DNA from: Chara braunii
Lineage: Eukaryota > Streptophyta > Charophyceae > Charales > Characeae
Reading direction: 5' to 3'
Assembly: GCA_003427395.1 (NCBI GenBank)
Contig: BFEA01000400.1
Coordinates: 1,315,206-1,348,220, forward strand
DNA: 33,015 bases
The notes below the pieces were generated by a model. The model saw only the letters and a program-made list of their open reading frames with translations. It ran no database searches and had not been told where the DNA came from. The stretch's first letter is position 1. Each line of letters begins with the position of its first letter. A program made the position numbers and the translations under genes. Positions 10,560 through 21,555 of this stretch are shown here, piece by piece.

Positions 10560-12740
10560 GTTTCTTTTATCTTTTCTCCCTCCTGTCTCGTTTACATAAA
10601 TTTTGATTTCGGCTTCGGGCAGTTTGCTCGTTTTTCAATTTCTCGGAATTTGGACTTGGATTTTTGTTCGCACTTATCTTCGTGATTCCATCTCAGATGT
10701 ATTGTGCGCATGTTGCTGAATGAATGAACGTATGGATGCAATGTTTTCTGTCGGAATCTTTGCCTTTGCTTTTGATGGATGCACTCGTAAGTAGGATAGG
10801 AGTTTTTGCGCAATCGGCCATTCTGCTCTCGTTTTTGTTGGTCTCTTGATTGGGCTGTTGTGTGAGGTGCATCTGGCATATACGGAGTGAACGCCGCGCG
10901 ACTTGATCTACGCACTAACACGCGCTCCTGTGCACCGGATCGTCAAAACTCAGCAATTGCGGGATATCGTCTGATCGAACGTGGCAGTTCTGCGTCTAAG
11001 TGGCGAAGCCATCATCCCGTATAAGCACGAGTAGTAGCGACTAGATTGTGCGGCCTGCACGAGCTTGCACGTGGCGATCGCCTTCGACAGGGACCGGCCC
11101 TCAGGCACCTTGTAGCTCTGCGATGACACGATCCTGAAATTCTGACTCATCATACGACCCGGATTACTTCACCCCTTGGATAAACGAACTCCTCCGACAG
11201 AGATACCCCTGCCTAACCGAGAGCCGACTATGTCCTCGGGAATTCCACGACGCCACCACTAACGACCCCCGATGCTCTGATTTCCCCTGTCCTGACCTTA
11301 CCTACTACTTCATCCATCCCGGATTCGTCGTTATCACCACCAGTTTCCCTCCCTTTTGCCTCCTCCTTCCGTACCACCAACTCAGCGTCCTCCCGTGGCC
11401 GGCCATAGCCCCATGCTGGCCCAGTACGCCCTGCGGAAACTGCCAACGACGCGGTGATCAGAGGACCCCGGAGTCCCGGAGGCCCATCCCAAACGCGCAA
11501 CGGTCGGCGCCACATGGCAACCCCCGACGGCCTAAACCATCGGAACCCCATCCACCCCGAGGGGACTCTCCCGCAAACCGCCATCCCCGAAACCAATGGC
11601 TCGCCCAACCCTGAGCAACCCACGCGTACCATCTGCTTCGTGACCAGAGGCGATCCGCCCTCTCTGCCAAATTGCACTCGTGCCCCCGAAAAACTCTGCC
11701 ACAGGAGATCTCGGTTCTGGCCTGGGACTCCACTTTCCCCAAAAATTCTTGGCACACCCCTTTTCGGACTTCAAGGCCCACATCCCACTCCGATCAGGAA
11801 GTCGCGCTGGGCGTGAGGTTGGGCGTCACAGTCCCTCGCGAGGTCCTTTGGTGGTCGAGGATCCGTGTTTCACGGAGAGGAGAGGGTATGTACGTAGAGA
11901 GATGTTACAACCGAGAATTCGGATCGTGGCGGCACCCTATTGGCTGAAAGCCTGAAGCATTCTACTTTTTTGCTTTTTTTTTTCCTTTTATTTTTCTGAC
12001 ATTGCTCCGAGGACGAGTCCTAAAACCAATGCTCTGAGGATGAGTGTAACGAAGACGACAAAAACCCTAAACTTTTCCGAGGATTCATCCTCGGAGCCCG
12101 AGGTTGCCCCAAGGAGTGTCTAACGACGCCCATACTTTGGGGATTTTCCTCGAACTAGACGAGGCTCCCGTGCGGAGTCGCATCCGTTTTCTTCAGGATG
12201 CAGGCACAATACCTTAGTACGGTGTTGGTCAGTTCAGAAGCCTTAGAGGGGAGCGTGTACGGTCGCAGTTTTGACGTGCATCAAATCGGAAACCTTGTGA
12301 ATGTTGGAAACGGCGAGCAGTACTTTTACATGCTGCGGGTCTCCGTTTTCGTACTGCCCCACAAGGCCCGGTAGGTTGAGCCCCACAAGCTATTACAGGG
12401 AGCTCACCATACTTCACTAGTCTGACTTCAGAGTAAGCTTCGTCGAGCAGAAGCCTGTGTAACTGGCAACACACCAAATATTCAATTTCAAAGTTAAACA
12501 TGACTAAAAAAGCACGGAAAACCGTAACTGAAAAGTGGCGTTATGATGGGGCTTTCTCAAGACCACTGACATCAGTTCTCTCTTCTTCAGGCAAGTAATC
12601 AGTGTTATTTGTGAAGTAGTTCGGTTAAATCGGCAGTACTTTCCGTAATCACGACCTTTTCTTTTCAATTTGTTTCCCAACCAATTTGCAAGAACGCGGC
12701 CATGCACGAGCCATGTCTGCCAGCCGTACTGGTCTGCTGC
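10560..12740. other. Unassigned sequence with several overlapping open frames
   Basis: The longest frame is on the minus strand at 11228-11755 (175 residues). It is rich in Gly, Arg and Val, has no recognisable domain and overlaps plus-strand frames of similar quality. This pattern is what GC-rich sequence with few stop codons gives, so I do not call a gene. A small hairpin CCGAGGA-TTCA-TCCTCGG lies at 12077-12094, just after an AAACCCTAAAC telobox-like string. From 11950 to 12030 the sequence is T-rich, then mixed. Confidence 0.4.
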
Positions 12741-12743
12741 GTG

Positions 12744-12890
12744 GCAAAAAACGCATCCACACAAACAGCATCCTGCACACCGCCCGTTTTCCCTGGTGGC
12801 AGGCTGGTACATCCTGCAGACGGCAACGGGTTTACAGCTGCATTCTCCTAGAATGACTGGGAAACATACTGGTAGTTTAAATGTTAAACC
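12744..12890 (+). repeat. Composite repeat family, copy 1, leading segment
   Basis: The segment opening with GCAAAAAAC and continuing through a GTGGCAGGCxGxTACATC block and TACTGGTAGTTTxAA matches 19794-19945 in the same orientation. It ends near 12890, where the hairpin-bearing segment follows closely. An open frame here on the plus strand is not conserved as protein between copies. Confidence 0.8.
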
Positions 12891-12925
12891 GCTAAGGATT
12901 ACAGCGCACCACATTGGACCGAAGA

Positions 12926-13515
12926 CGGTGCGGCCGGTGACGGAGCGCTACCGGGAGCGCTCCGCCGCGCAGCGTTTGGACGCGACGGCGGGCCTCCTTA
13001 TGCGGGCAGGAACGAAGAGTGGTTGGGGCGCTTCAATGGCAAGATTGACGCAAGGAGGAGGTGGGAGTGGGATCATGGGGCATGGAGGAGCGTGTTTGGA
13101 CGTCGTTGGGCAACGCAACTCACGTTAAGGTCTTGGTGGAGAGGAATACTGGGGGAGGGAGAAAGGGGAGGTAGGCAGGGCTCCATGAGTTGGAAGGAGA
13201 GTGCTACAAGGAAGAAGGCGGGAGGAGGAATGCGGGAGAAAAGTTTCCTATAGGTGGGTGACGTCCACAACGAGGACACCCTCTCATCTCTTTGGGCTAC
13301 CTGGGAGGGGCGGCTGGTGGGCTCAGCTATTTAGTCTCGCGACATGGTTTGGTATGTTGTGAAGACAATCTTAGTTGCGGTGATGTTATCATCATCGTTC
13401 GGTCTATTTGGTGGGTTGAATGGTTGTCAATCACAGGCGGCCGAGTTGCTGGAGAGCCAATGATGCGAGGAGGTGAGGTTTGGAGAGAGGGGGGGTGCAT
13501 TTAGGGATGTCAAGG
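12926..13515 (+). repeat. Composite repeat family, copy 1, hairpin-bearing segment
   Basis: Matches 20216-20930 in direct orientation. It begins with the hairpin CGGAGCGCT-ACCGGG-AGCGCTCCG at 12941-12964 and includes the shared blocks CATCTCTTTGGGCTAC, GTCTCGxGACxTGGTTTGG and GGxGGTTGCATTTAGGGAT. It ends in GGGTAAGC, which resembles a splice donor, followed by T-rich sequence. No protein is recognisable. Confidence 0.85.
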
Positions 13516-13516
13516 G

Positions 13517-14391
13517 TAAGCTGGGTTTTCCTCTTCATTTTGACCTTGATGAGATCTTTAACGAGGAGATGATTAGATAGATTTTGTTTCTTTTTATACC
13601 TACTTTTTAACCCTGAAGTTTAGCATAATCAATAATTCTGATTAATCCTGACTTATTTTGGCTGCTTAATTCTAATTTTTCAATTTGTTTTTTTCATGAT
13701 GTTTTGATCGATTTTGCATTACCTGTTCGGTTTTTCTATGTCGTTATTCTCGATGCACATCAAATGATGACGATCTAATAATTGAGCTACGAGTTTGTTT
13801 TTTCTATGGTGTATTCCTAGTTGTTCATATGAAATCATTTCGTTTAGCATCATCCTGATTAGTGGGGTGAGCGATTTCCTGAATCTTGTGTTCTGGAAAT
13901 CGGAGTCGAAAGTCCGGTCGGACATCATAGTAATCGTTTTTCTATTGTGATTACCTATATGGAGCTTCAAAGTCATCTTCCCTACTTGGATTCAACTTTC
14001 AGTTCTAAAAGTCGATTCTTCATTTGAAACAGCGAATTTCTGTCAGTAAAATTCAACTTCCCGGTCTTGATTCTTTATCGCTGAAATTGTCTGATTCTGA
14101 AGTTTTGCCTGGGTCTTTATGCGGTGTATTTGGGTCTTGCTTTGTGATTAGAGAGAATCGTTTTTCTATTGTGATTACCTATGTGGAGCTTCAAAGTCAT
14201 CTTCCCTACTTGGATTCAACTTTCAGTTTTAAGAGTCATTCTTCATTTGAAACAACAAATTTTTATCTGTAAAATTCAACTTCCTGGTCTCGACTCTTTA
14301 TCGCTGAAATTGTCTGATCCTAAAGTTTTGCCTGGGTCATTATGCGGTGTATTTGGGTCTTGCTTTGTGATTAGAGGGGTTCTCCTTCAGG
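13517..14391 (+). other. Intron-like T-rich segment of copy 1
   Basis: The segment starts GTAAGC, is AT- and T-rich throughout, and ends CTCCTTCAG directly before the conserved GGTTGGAG block. The second copy has the same borders (GTAAGT near 20933, CTCCTTCAG near 21555) around a diverged interior. Border conservation fits a spliceosomal intron inside a mobile element's 5' region, but no transcript evidence is available. Confidence 0.4.
13932..14378 (+). repeat. Tandem duplication of a 224-bp unit
   Basis: The unit at 13932-14155 is repeated at 14156-14378 with scattered substitutions. It lies inside the intron-like segment of copy 1 and is absent from the second composite copy, so it arose after the copies separated. 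The two open frames spanning it are artefacts of the duplication. Confidence 0.95.
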
Positions 14392-14640
14392 GTTGGAGCC
14401 CCTCCCTGTGGGGGTTACATATGGTGGGAGGTGTTTTCCTTGGAGGGGGGAGGCAGTATTGAGGGTTTGTCTTTTTCTGGGCTCGGCTGATTTTGGGTGG
14501 GATCAGCTCTGGCGGTTGGGGAGAGAAGGCAAGGGGGTGGCCTGTAAGGCATGCTTTAGGCGGTTTGTTTTTTTAGGGAAGGTGTAACCTCGATAGCCAC
14601 AAAGTAAGAGTGTTATGGAGTCCTGGGTGATCGTCAAAAC
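14386..14640 (+). repeat. GGTTGGAG block, copy 1
   Basis: A 200-250-bp block starting GGTTGGAGCCCCTCCC, with GGTGGGAGGTGT and GGGAGAGAAGGCAAGGGGGTGG. It matches 14850-15060 and 21556-21720 in direct orientation. Confidence 0.85.
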
Positions 14641-14849
14641 CTATATCAGAAGAAAGGAAAATTTTTCCCCTCTTTGATTCTATCGAAAAAAACAATTTCC
14701 TGATCTTGTCTTTTTTCTAAATTTTTGGCTAGTAGTTGCTTAGGATCCTATTCCCAGCGATAATTTTTGATTCGGATTGTTTTTTATTGTTTGTTAATCT
14801 CATCCTCCTAATCTGAGTGGTATAATTGTGGCTCGCTGTATATATCAGT

Positions 14850-15085
14850 GGGGTCTTCCTTGACGGTTGGAGCCTCCCCCCGTGAGGGTTTCACAAGGTG
14901 GGAGGTGTTATTCTTNGAGGGGGGAGGCGGTATTGGGGGGTTGTCGCCTCTTAGCCAAACTGATTTAGGGTTGGATTAGTACCGGCGAGTGGGGAGAGAA
15001 GGCAAGGGGGTGGCTGCTTATAGTAGTGGGTAAGGATTCTGTTTTTGAGGGAAGGAGTGACTTCGATGGCTACACAGTGAGCCGA
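14850..15085 (+). repeat. GGTTGGAG block, copy 2 (contains an N)
   Basis: Matches the block at 14386 through GGTGGGAGGTGTTxTTCxTxG and GGGAGAGAAGGCAAGGGGGTGG. The bases before the block read CTTCCTTGACG instead of CTCCTTCAG, so the possible splice acceptor is lost. An ambiguous base sits at 14916. Confidence 0.85.
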
Positions 15086-15169
15086 AGGGGGGGGGGGGAA
15101 GCTAGATTTGAAGGAAGGAAGGTAGCAAGGCGATTTTTAACAGAAAGGGATGTTTGTTAGGGTAAGTCG

Positions 15170-15910
15170 GCTAGAAGGACGAGGCTGGGGCGACATACGC
15201 CGGTGCTGGAGCCTCTGCTCTGTAACCCAGGGGGAGCTTGAGGCCTGTGAAGTTATGCCGAGGGTGGAAGGCATAACCAGATCGTCCGACGTAGTTGGCG
15301 CCGGGGTTTTGACCCTGTAACCTGCGAGGGGCTTGCCGCTAAGGGAATTGTTCAGGGAGGAAGGCACTTCGTGTCTGTTAGAGCTAGGTTGATCGGTACA
15401 GGGAAAGGTTGTGGTGCCCTGTTACCCTGTTAACCTAGCAGAAGGGGGTATGAGATCAAGTGAGTTCTGGTACGAGGACTGAAAGCCTGGACTGACGCCC
15501 CATCTGTTGCAAAGGGAATCTACGATAGTATGCATATTAAGTCTTGCCCCGCCGCTCTTATATTTCTCTAAAGTTTTTCGAATGTCCCAAAAAGAGTTGG
15601 GTGTTTAGTGGTCCTGGGATGTTTTTTAGGACTCTGGGATCCCTACTAACTCGTCTTAGGTGGTTTCAATGCTGTTATACTCAGTGATCTGGAATTGTTT
15701 GATGCCAGAACGACGCTGACCGGTGCTGGGGTGTTGCCCTGTAACCTGCGATGCGGGAGCGTGAGGTCTGGTAGAGAGATCTCGGGATGTCTTGGGGTGG
15801 GCGTTCCACGGGACAACCAAAGGTTACTGCCGGTACGACGCTGGTCGGAGCTGGGGTGAGTCGCATTGCCCTGTAACCCAACAGAAAGTGGGGGTGTGAG
15901 ACCTAGAAGA
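15170..15910 (+). repeat. Interspersed degenerate repeat with CCCTGTAACC core
   Basis: Blocks resembling GGTCGGTGCTGGGGTGTTG followed by CCCTGTAACC and a GGGGxxTGAGxCCTG tail recur near 15179, 15295, 15390, 15717 and 15837. Spacing is irregular. The same family appears reversed at 23960-24290. Confidence 0.7.
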
Positions 15911-16416
15911 GATCGGCAAGGTGTACGACAGTTTTGGAGAACGTTGGAAGGGTTGGTGTGGGATTTCGAGGGTTTGGGAACAATCGTAGGACCTTTCTAG
16001 CCTATTCTTATGCTTCTTGAGCGACGGTAAGAGTTCTTAGGTACTTCAAAAAAAAATAAGGAGTGTGGGAGAAAATGGTGGGTTATCACGCGTCCTACCA
16101 GTGAGGGGGCTAGCTGGCAGGATGAGAGTATGGCATAGCAGCAGCAGAGATGGTGGCTCTGCTGCAGTCAGTCTTGCCGGAGGGGGGTAAAGTGGGTTGA
16201 TGGGGGGGTTTCTAAGTCGTTCCTGAATTCTGCTTAATCATGAAAGTTGTCATAGACATGTTTGAAGTAGCTCCAATTCTTTGAGCCAAGGCCGGGTAAT
16301 GACCCCGGTATCTCAATTTCTAAATTTTCATCCTTAGGCCAATTAGATTTTTCCAGTAGTTCCTTATGTCATTTTCATGAAATTTTCTGATGGAGTTTTT
16401 TGAAAGTACTCGTTAT

Positions 16417-16439
16417 GGGACGCTGGGCCCGGTTCCCAG
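16417..16439 (+). repeat. Retroposon 3'-end fragment (first hairpin only)
   Basis: GGGACGCTGGG followed by CCCGGTT and CCCAG gives the first hairpin of the retroposon tail, as CTGGG/CCCAG rather than CTGGA/TCCAG. The rest of the tail is missing; a fuller copy begins about 60 bases downstream. Confidence 0.6.
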
Positions 16440-16479
16440 TTTGTTTGTGCCAGTTTGTGAAGATATGGTTGTATCTATA

Positions 16480-16575
16480 GGACGCTACACCCGGTTTCCA
16501 GCAGGTGCTGCTCCCCACCAATAGTTGGAGCTTATTTTTTGTGTAAAAATAAAAAATAAAAAAATAAAAACAAAC
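16480..16575 (+). mobile_element. Retroposon/LINE 3' end with A-rich tail
   Basis: The conserved tail reads GGACGCTACACCC, then TTTCCAGCAGGTG, then GCTCCCCACCAATAG and GGAGC, followed by an A-rich tract of the AAAAATAAAAAAT type. It shares this order with tails at 26693, 32407 and 32894 (plus) and 29141 and 29908 (minus). The second hairpin GCTCC/GGAGC is kept; the first is broken (CTACA/TCCAG). Confidence 0.8.
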
Positions 16576-16645
16576 CGCTAGTACACGGCCCCAGCTTTGC
16601 AGTCCAAAACATATAAAAACAAGGCTGAAACGTCATGTGACGTAC
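16573..16645 (+). repeat. Fragment of the composite repeat leading segment
   Basis: AACCGCTAGTACACGGCCCC, TTGCAGTCC and GGCTGAAACGTCA match 19937-19990 of the second composite copy. It lies immediately after the A-rich retroposon tail. Confidence 0.75.
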
Positions 16646-16745
16646 TTACTTTTGTACTGAGTGAACTTCTGAAGCCCTAACTTTTGTTATTCTTGCTTTT
16701 TCGATCTCTAACGGGCTAAGCCTTTAGGGGTACCCTTCTTTTCGG

Positions 16746-17096
16746 TTGGTGGTATGCATGGAATCAATGGCCGACGAGGCCCTTCCACTTTTAAAACTTG
16801 TTGTTTTTCTTTCTGAAGACTTTTCACGATTTCTCTCTGGCGATCCACGAATTTACATAGGATTTACGAGGGCCTTAGTGAGCACACTAGGAATTTTGTT
16901 TGGTAGTTGGGGATTCCGGAATTTGTGGCCGCACTTCCCACTAACGTGTGCTTTCTTGCAAGTGAATGTTCCTAAATTTGCCCTGGAAGCTCTGTGGATT
17001 TTGAGTAGGATTGGAATAGATGTAGGGTTTTTCTTGCATCCAATCTCATGTGCGGATGTCTTAATTTTGAATTTCTCAATCTTGAATAAGTTTTAG
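16746..17096 (+). CDS. Hypothetical 116-residue open frame, unrecognised
   Basis: An open frame with several hydrophobic stretches, for example VVFLSEDFSRFLS and LVSTLGILFGSW, but no clear transmembrane pattern or domain. The two near-start ATGs (16752 and 16767 region) give no reason to prefer a start. It sits alone among repeats, with no overlapping frame of similar quality on the plus strand. It may be chance or a remnant of a mobile-element ORF. I do not recognise it and claim no function. Confidence 0.2.
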   Translation: MVVCMESMADEALPLLKLVVFLSEDFSRFLSGDPRIYIGFTRALVSTLGILFGSWGFRNLWPHFPLTCAFLQVNVPKFALEALWILSRIGIDVGFFLHPISCADVLILNFSILNKF

Positions 17097-17099
17097 AGC

Positions 17100-19250
17100 T
17101 AGAATGGACGAAACATAACTGTGTTGGTGCCTTTTTGTTTCTGTGTCGGTGCCATGTATGCAAAATTACCCCGCTTCCCACTATCCTCATGCCATTGTGT
17201 TTTCTTTCCTCCATCTATAACTATTTTTCATCCCCTCTCCCTTCGCGCTTCTCTCCCGCTCCTTTTCGTCTGAATCTTGGTCCCTCCCCGCACTACTCTT
17301 CGCGCTCTCCTTCTTCTCGCCTTCATGCCCATACATGAACTTCCAACCGATCCCCCCCCCTTCAGAGTATTCGAGTCATCTGGCGACATTATGTAAGGAG
17401 GATACTCCCCCCACTCTGTGATCTATTTGGCAGCGAAGGAACTCGTGGGGATCGATACGGCTTTCCCCGAGTGATTTACGAGAACTCTCTCTTCGCCCCC
17501 TCCTACCTCGGCACCATTCCCTCCCATCTTCTATCTCCCTCTTTCTAACTATAAAATCCGCAAGCGCATCTGAAAAGTTATCTCACAACCCATCTGCCAA
17601 CTTCCAGGAAGTCATGACTAGATGATGTGAGTGTACGACGAAGCGAAAAGTCGTGACGAGCCGGCTGTAGTTTTTGCAAGGTTGTACGCCGCGTGGCCGC
17701 GACGGACTACGAGATCTAGGCAAGTCGGTGTAGAAGTTGAGTTGGCGGGGTGACGATTGTTGTGGTGTGGAGGTTGGTATGTGGCGGTCGGGATCGCCAG
17801 TACCTTGGTAAGGAAGGTGTATGTGTACGAGTGGTTGCATGGCCTAGGGCCATAGCCAGATAGTGGAAGGCTTGCACGCCTTTGATCTTCAGTTCCTCCT
17901 CTTATTTTGGAAGCTAAGTCTACGGCGGATTGTCAGGCAGATTGCCGGTTTTGTTTTTACGATCTATTTGTATGCTCATAATTCCTTATATTTTATTAGT
18001 CCCTTTCTTCAGTCAAGCTACTGCTCTGTCCACCTCCCTCGACCTTACCTCTCCCTCCCTCTCTCTTTCTCTCTTAATATTTTCTTCATGAATGTTTGAA
18101 TGTTCTGATGACTCCCTCCGCTCTTCCATCTACTAGACTACTGAGGTCCTCTCCCGCGCGTCTCATGGAATTCAATCAGATCTCGTGAGGCCGAGTATCA
18201 TTGAAATCGAAGATATCAGAAAGATCAGGTGATTTCATCCCATCCCTCTCTTTGCTCCTTAGTATATGATGGTCAGTGCATAAGTGATCTCTTACATATA
18301 TGAATCAATTGAGTTGTTACCCTGAAGACGTGAATGAATTAGGAGTCCGATATGATAATTTCAATGTATGCTTAACTACTCAGGCGAATGAATGAAGATC
18401 ATTTTTTGGACTGATTGGATTGCATGCACTCACGCCTTGTATCGCTTAACACGGTGGATGAAAGACAATGCATAGTGTGGTGTCTGATTATTCCTTTGAT
18501 CGAATAACGAATTGATTAGACATACGCAATCAACCTCGCTTATGCCACTTGGATCGATTACCCCGATCCAACATGGCGTCGACTTCCTGTATCTTTGCTA
18601 CTCCTGTTCCCGTATAACGAGGAAAGGACACGTGTATGTAAGTGGGACGTACGAGGAGCCGTCACCAAGATTGGCGGACACTACTATTTTTCTTCTGAAC
18701 TAAGGTGCTAAGGATTTGTAGGCGTTGGTTTTGTCATTATTGATACTTACTTTTCCCCGTACTCATTATTATTATCGTTTAACGAATTGATTGTCATCAT
18801 GTGGACGGCGGTGGCGCCTCATTGGCCCAACACTCTGTGTAGCAATTGTCGCCGTACCAAATATTATCAAGAGAACGGGTTCCACTACTGGACACGTGGC
18901 AAGGACAAACACAAGAAAACAAAGACGTGGCTGGGCCCGTCCACATCGGATTCCGAGCTCCGTAATGAAGGGAGTTAGGCAATGAGATCCCACGTGCGTA
19001 CCCCCGCCCTTCTGTTCGAAAAGACATCGACTAGCCCGCATGGGAGTTTTTGATTAAACGAACGTCTGAAAGCAGCACGCGTTATTTCTTTCTCGTGCGA
19101 CTATGACCATTTCGCACTAAACTGGAACCATACGGGGGATTTTAAGGCACACCCCATTTTGTTGTTCTTTCAAGGCCTTTTCCTCATATTTTTATCACTC
19201 CGACCAGAAGACAGCACAAGGTGTGAGGTTAGAACGTCACATCCCGCGTC
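17100..19250. other. Unassigned sequence
   Basis: C/T-rich from 17200 to 17340 and again near 18020-18140, with a C8 run near 17353. Short open frames occur but none carries a recognised domain. A frame at 18787-18978 has CSNCRRTKYY, too little to call a zinc-binding protein. Confidence 0.45.
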
Positions 19251-19259
19251 GCAAAAAAC

Positions 19260-19793
19260 CTAAGTAGCAAATCCGGATATCTGGCAGACCAATTTTATCC
19301 GGAATTTTCAATCTGGATAAAAATTCCGGATTAATTCCGGATATGGAAAATCCGGCCCTGCGCAAAATATTTTTTTTTACCGAAAAAAAAAATTCAAAAA
19401 AATCTGGAAAAAACTTATGTTATTCATATCAATGATATGAACAACTTTTGGCTTGAGGCCACCTTTGATTACTGAACAGATATGAAGATAAAAAATAAAA
19501 TAGAACAAGAAAATAATATTTAGATAGAAAATTATTGAATGAATTAAGCATTCCCCCTCTAAACCCCTTTATTCCCTATCTTATCCCCTTTTAACCCTTC
19601 CAGGCCCTATCAAGCTTTTCATGAAATAGGAACGTAGTTGTATTGTATTTTGCATGCGCAATAGCACTTTTTTTTTTTTTTTTTTTTTTTTAGGCCTTTT
19701 TTTAATCATCTGGATTTCCGGATGAACCTACCCCCCGATCATCCGGCCAGATAATCCGACCAGATTATCCGGCCAGATAACCTATGCTACCTA
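19260..19793. mobile_element. Non-autonomous DNA transposon (MITE-like) with 9-bp target duplication
   Basis: The same nine bases GCAAAAAAC lie at 19251-19259 and 19794-19802. Between them the ends are imperfect inverted repeats: TAAGTAGCAAA on the left and, read on the opposite strand, TAGGTAGCATA on the right. Both ends are rich in subterminal ATCCGG and TCTGG motifs, while the interior is AT-rich with a long poly(T) near 19669-19692. No coding capacity. A 9-bp duplication is typical of Mutator-like elements; hAT elements usually make 8 bp. The related repeat at 12744 has one GCAAAAAAC and no insertion, so it represents the empty site. Confidence 0.65.
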
Positions 19794-20000
19794 GCAAAAA
19801 ACATATCCACACAAACGACATCGCCCATATGGCCCGTTCTGCTTGGTGGCAGGCCGATACATCTTGCAGACGACGATGGGTGCACATCCGCATTCTCGTA
19901 AAATGACTAGGAAATTTACTGGTAGTTTGAACTTCAAACCGCAAGTACACGGCCCCAACCTTGCAGTCCGAAACGAGGCCGAAACGTCAAGCACTGGGCT
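19794..20000 (+). repeat. Composite repeat family, copy 2, leading segment
   Basis: Matches 12744-12890 in direct orientation and continues further (GTACACGGCCCC, TTGCAGTCCGAAAC, GAAACGTCA), a part also found at 16573-16640. Confidence 0.85.
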
Positions 20001-20215
20001 TGTCGTTGATATATTCGATCGACAGTCACTTTTTCGTTTCGCGCCTCCAGAATTCAAGGTGTTAGGTCTGCGGCCCAGGTAGTTGTGTACTGGTGCTCTA
20101 AGGATTGAATTTCTCGAAGGCTGCTTTATTTGGAAAATTCGAGTATTTAGAATAGTAATATTATGATCTTCTTGTGTTGACAACCCATAGGGTTTGGGGA
20201 GCAATAGGTTGGACG

Positions 20216-20930
20216 CCACTTCGAGGGGGGAGGGCGGCGGAGCGCTACCGGGAGCGCTCCGCCGCCCGACATTTTGACGTGATGGCAAGCTCCTTGGTGA
20301 AGGTGGGAAACGAAGAATGGTCGGGGCGCCATGATGGCAGTTCCGATGCGAGGACGAGAGTACGGGGTGAGAGGACAGCAGGTGGATAATGAGGCGGGAG
20401 AGGGATCGTGGGGCATGGAGGAGCAGGGTAGTAGTGTGGGGGCGTTGTTGAAGGCTCTCTTGTTTGTTGTTTCTGTCACGTGCTTGCGTGCTTGAGAAGA
20501 AGAACACAGGGGCAGTGTGTCTCATATCATGGTCTCGCTGGAGAGGAGGAATGTTGAGGGGGGAAGTAAGAGAGGCAAGCAGGGTCTCATGGGCTAGAGG
20601 GAGAGTATTACAAGAATGAATGGAAGGAGGAATGCGGGAGTAAGGATGTTGAAGACAGGTCTTCTATATGCAGGCGACGTCTGCGATGATGCCACCCCTT
20701 CATCTCTTTGGGCTACTTGTGAGGGGCGGTTGGCAGGCTCAGTGGCTTAGTCTCGTGACGTGGTTTGGATTGTTGTGATGGTAATCCTAGTTGTGGTCTC
20801 GTTATCTTCATCATTCGGTCTTTTCGGATGGTTGAATAGTTGCCAACCGCAGGCGGCGGAGTTGCTAGAGAGCCGATGAAGGAGGAGTTGAGGTTTGGAG
20901 GGAGGGGGGTTGCATTTAGGGATCGTTGAG
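20216..20930 (+). repeat. Composite repeat family, copy 2, hairpin-bearing segment
   Basis: Matches 12926-13515. It starts with a perfect 15-bp stem at 20232-20246 and 20253-20267 closed by the loop ACCGGG, longer than the 9-bp stem of copy 1. Shared blocks follow in the same order, ending with TTGCATTTAGGGATCG and GGGTAAGT. An overlapping minus-strand frame (19791-20525, 244 residues) is an accidental frame through the repeat. Confidence 0.88.
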
Positions 20931-20932
20931 GG

Positions 20933-21555
20933 TAAGTTGTATTTTTCCTCTTCACGTTTTGTAGTGATGATTATGTGATGATCCTGATGAGACTCTTAAC
21001 AATGTGATTCCTAGATAGCTTTGTCTGGTTCTAACCTTGAATTCTAGATATGTAACGAAAATATAACTAACAATTCTGATTCTGAGGTTTGAAAATCAAG
21101 ATTAAATCAAGATAAATCCTTGCCTATTTTGTTTGACCTAGTTTGTTTGTCTATTTCTTTCGAATTTCACATCATTAGCCGTATCGATTGTCGTATGTTT
21201 GGTTGTTGTATTACCTCCTGGGCAATACTCTTAGTCTGAGGTTCATAAATCAGAGGTTGGGCACCTTTGATTTCTGAAAAGTAATTTTCGAATCTTAACT
21301 CAATCTCGTTTGATCTTCTGATTTGTGTCGATGCTTAAATTCATGAGGTAGGTAATCTTGATTTCGAATTTTGTATTCATTCTGATATCTCAATAATCAT
21401 TCCTATGCATGGTTCTGAGTCTTCTGACTTTTTATCATATCTTTTTTTGTGTTTCCTATTCTATGTACTGGTAGTTCCAAAATTGTTCCATCTGTTGCTC
21501 GAAATTATTCCTATCTGTTTTTGGATATTGAATTTGAATGGAATTATCTCCTTCA
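20933..21555 (+). other. Intron-like T-rich segment of copy 2
   Basis: Starts GTAAGT and ends CTCCTTCAG directly before GGTTGGAG, the same borders as in copy 1. The interior is diverged and lacks the 224-bp tandem duplication. Confidence 0.4.

Noticed and set aside
11228-11755. 175-residue minus-strand open frame
   Set aside because: GC-driven composition, overlapping frames on the other strand, no domain; kept only as part of an unassigned region.
12064-12074. AAACCCTAAAC as a telomeric repeat
   Set aside because: A single occurrence only; at most a telobox-like motif.
12670-13128. 152-residue plus-strand open frame
   Set aside because: Lies across two repeat segments and is not conserved as protein between copies.
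19791-20525. 244-residue minus-strand open frame
   Set aside because: It crosses the composite repeat and its hairpin, and the equivalent frame is not kept in the other copy.
20980-20997. Second hammerhead core (CTGATGAGACTC)
   Set aside because: No GAAAC strand or stem II follows at the required distance.
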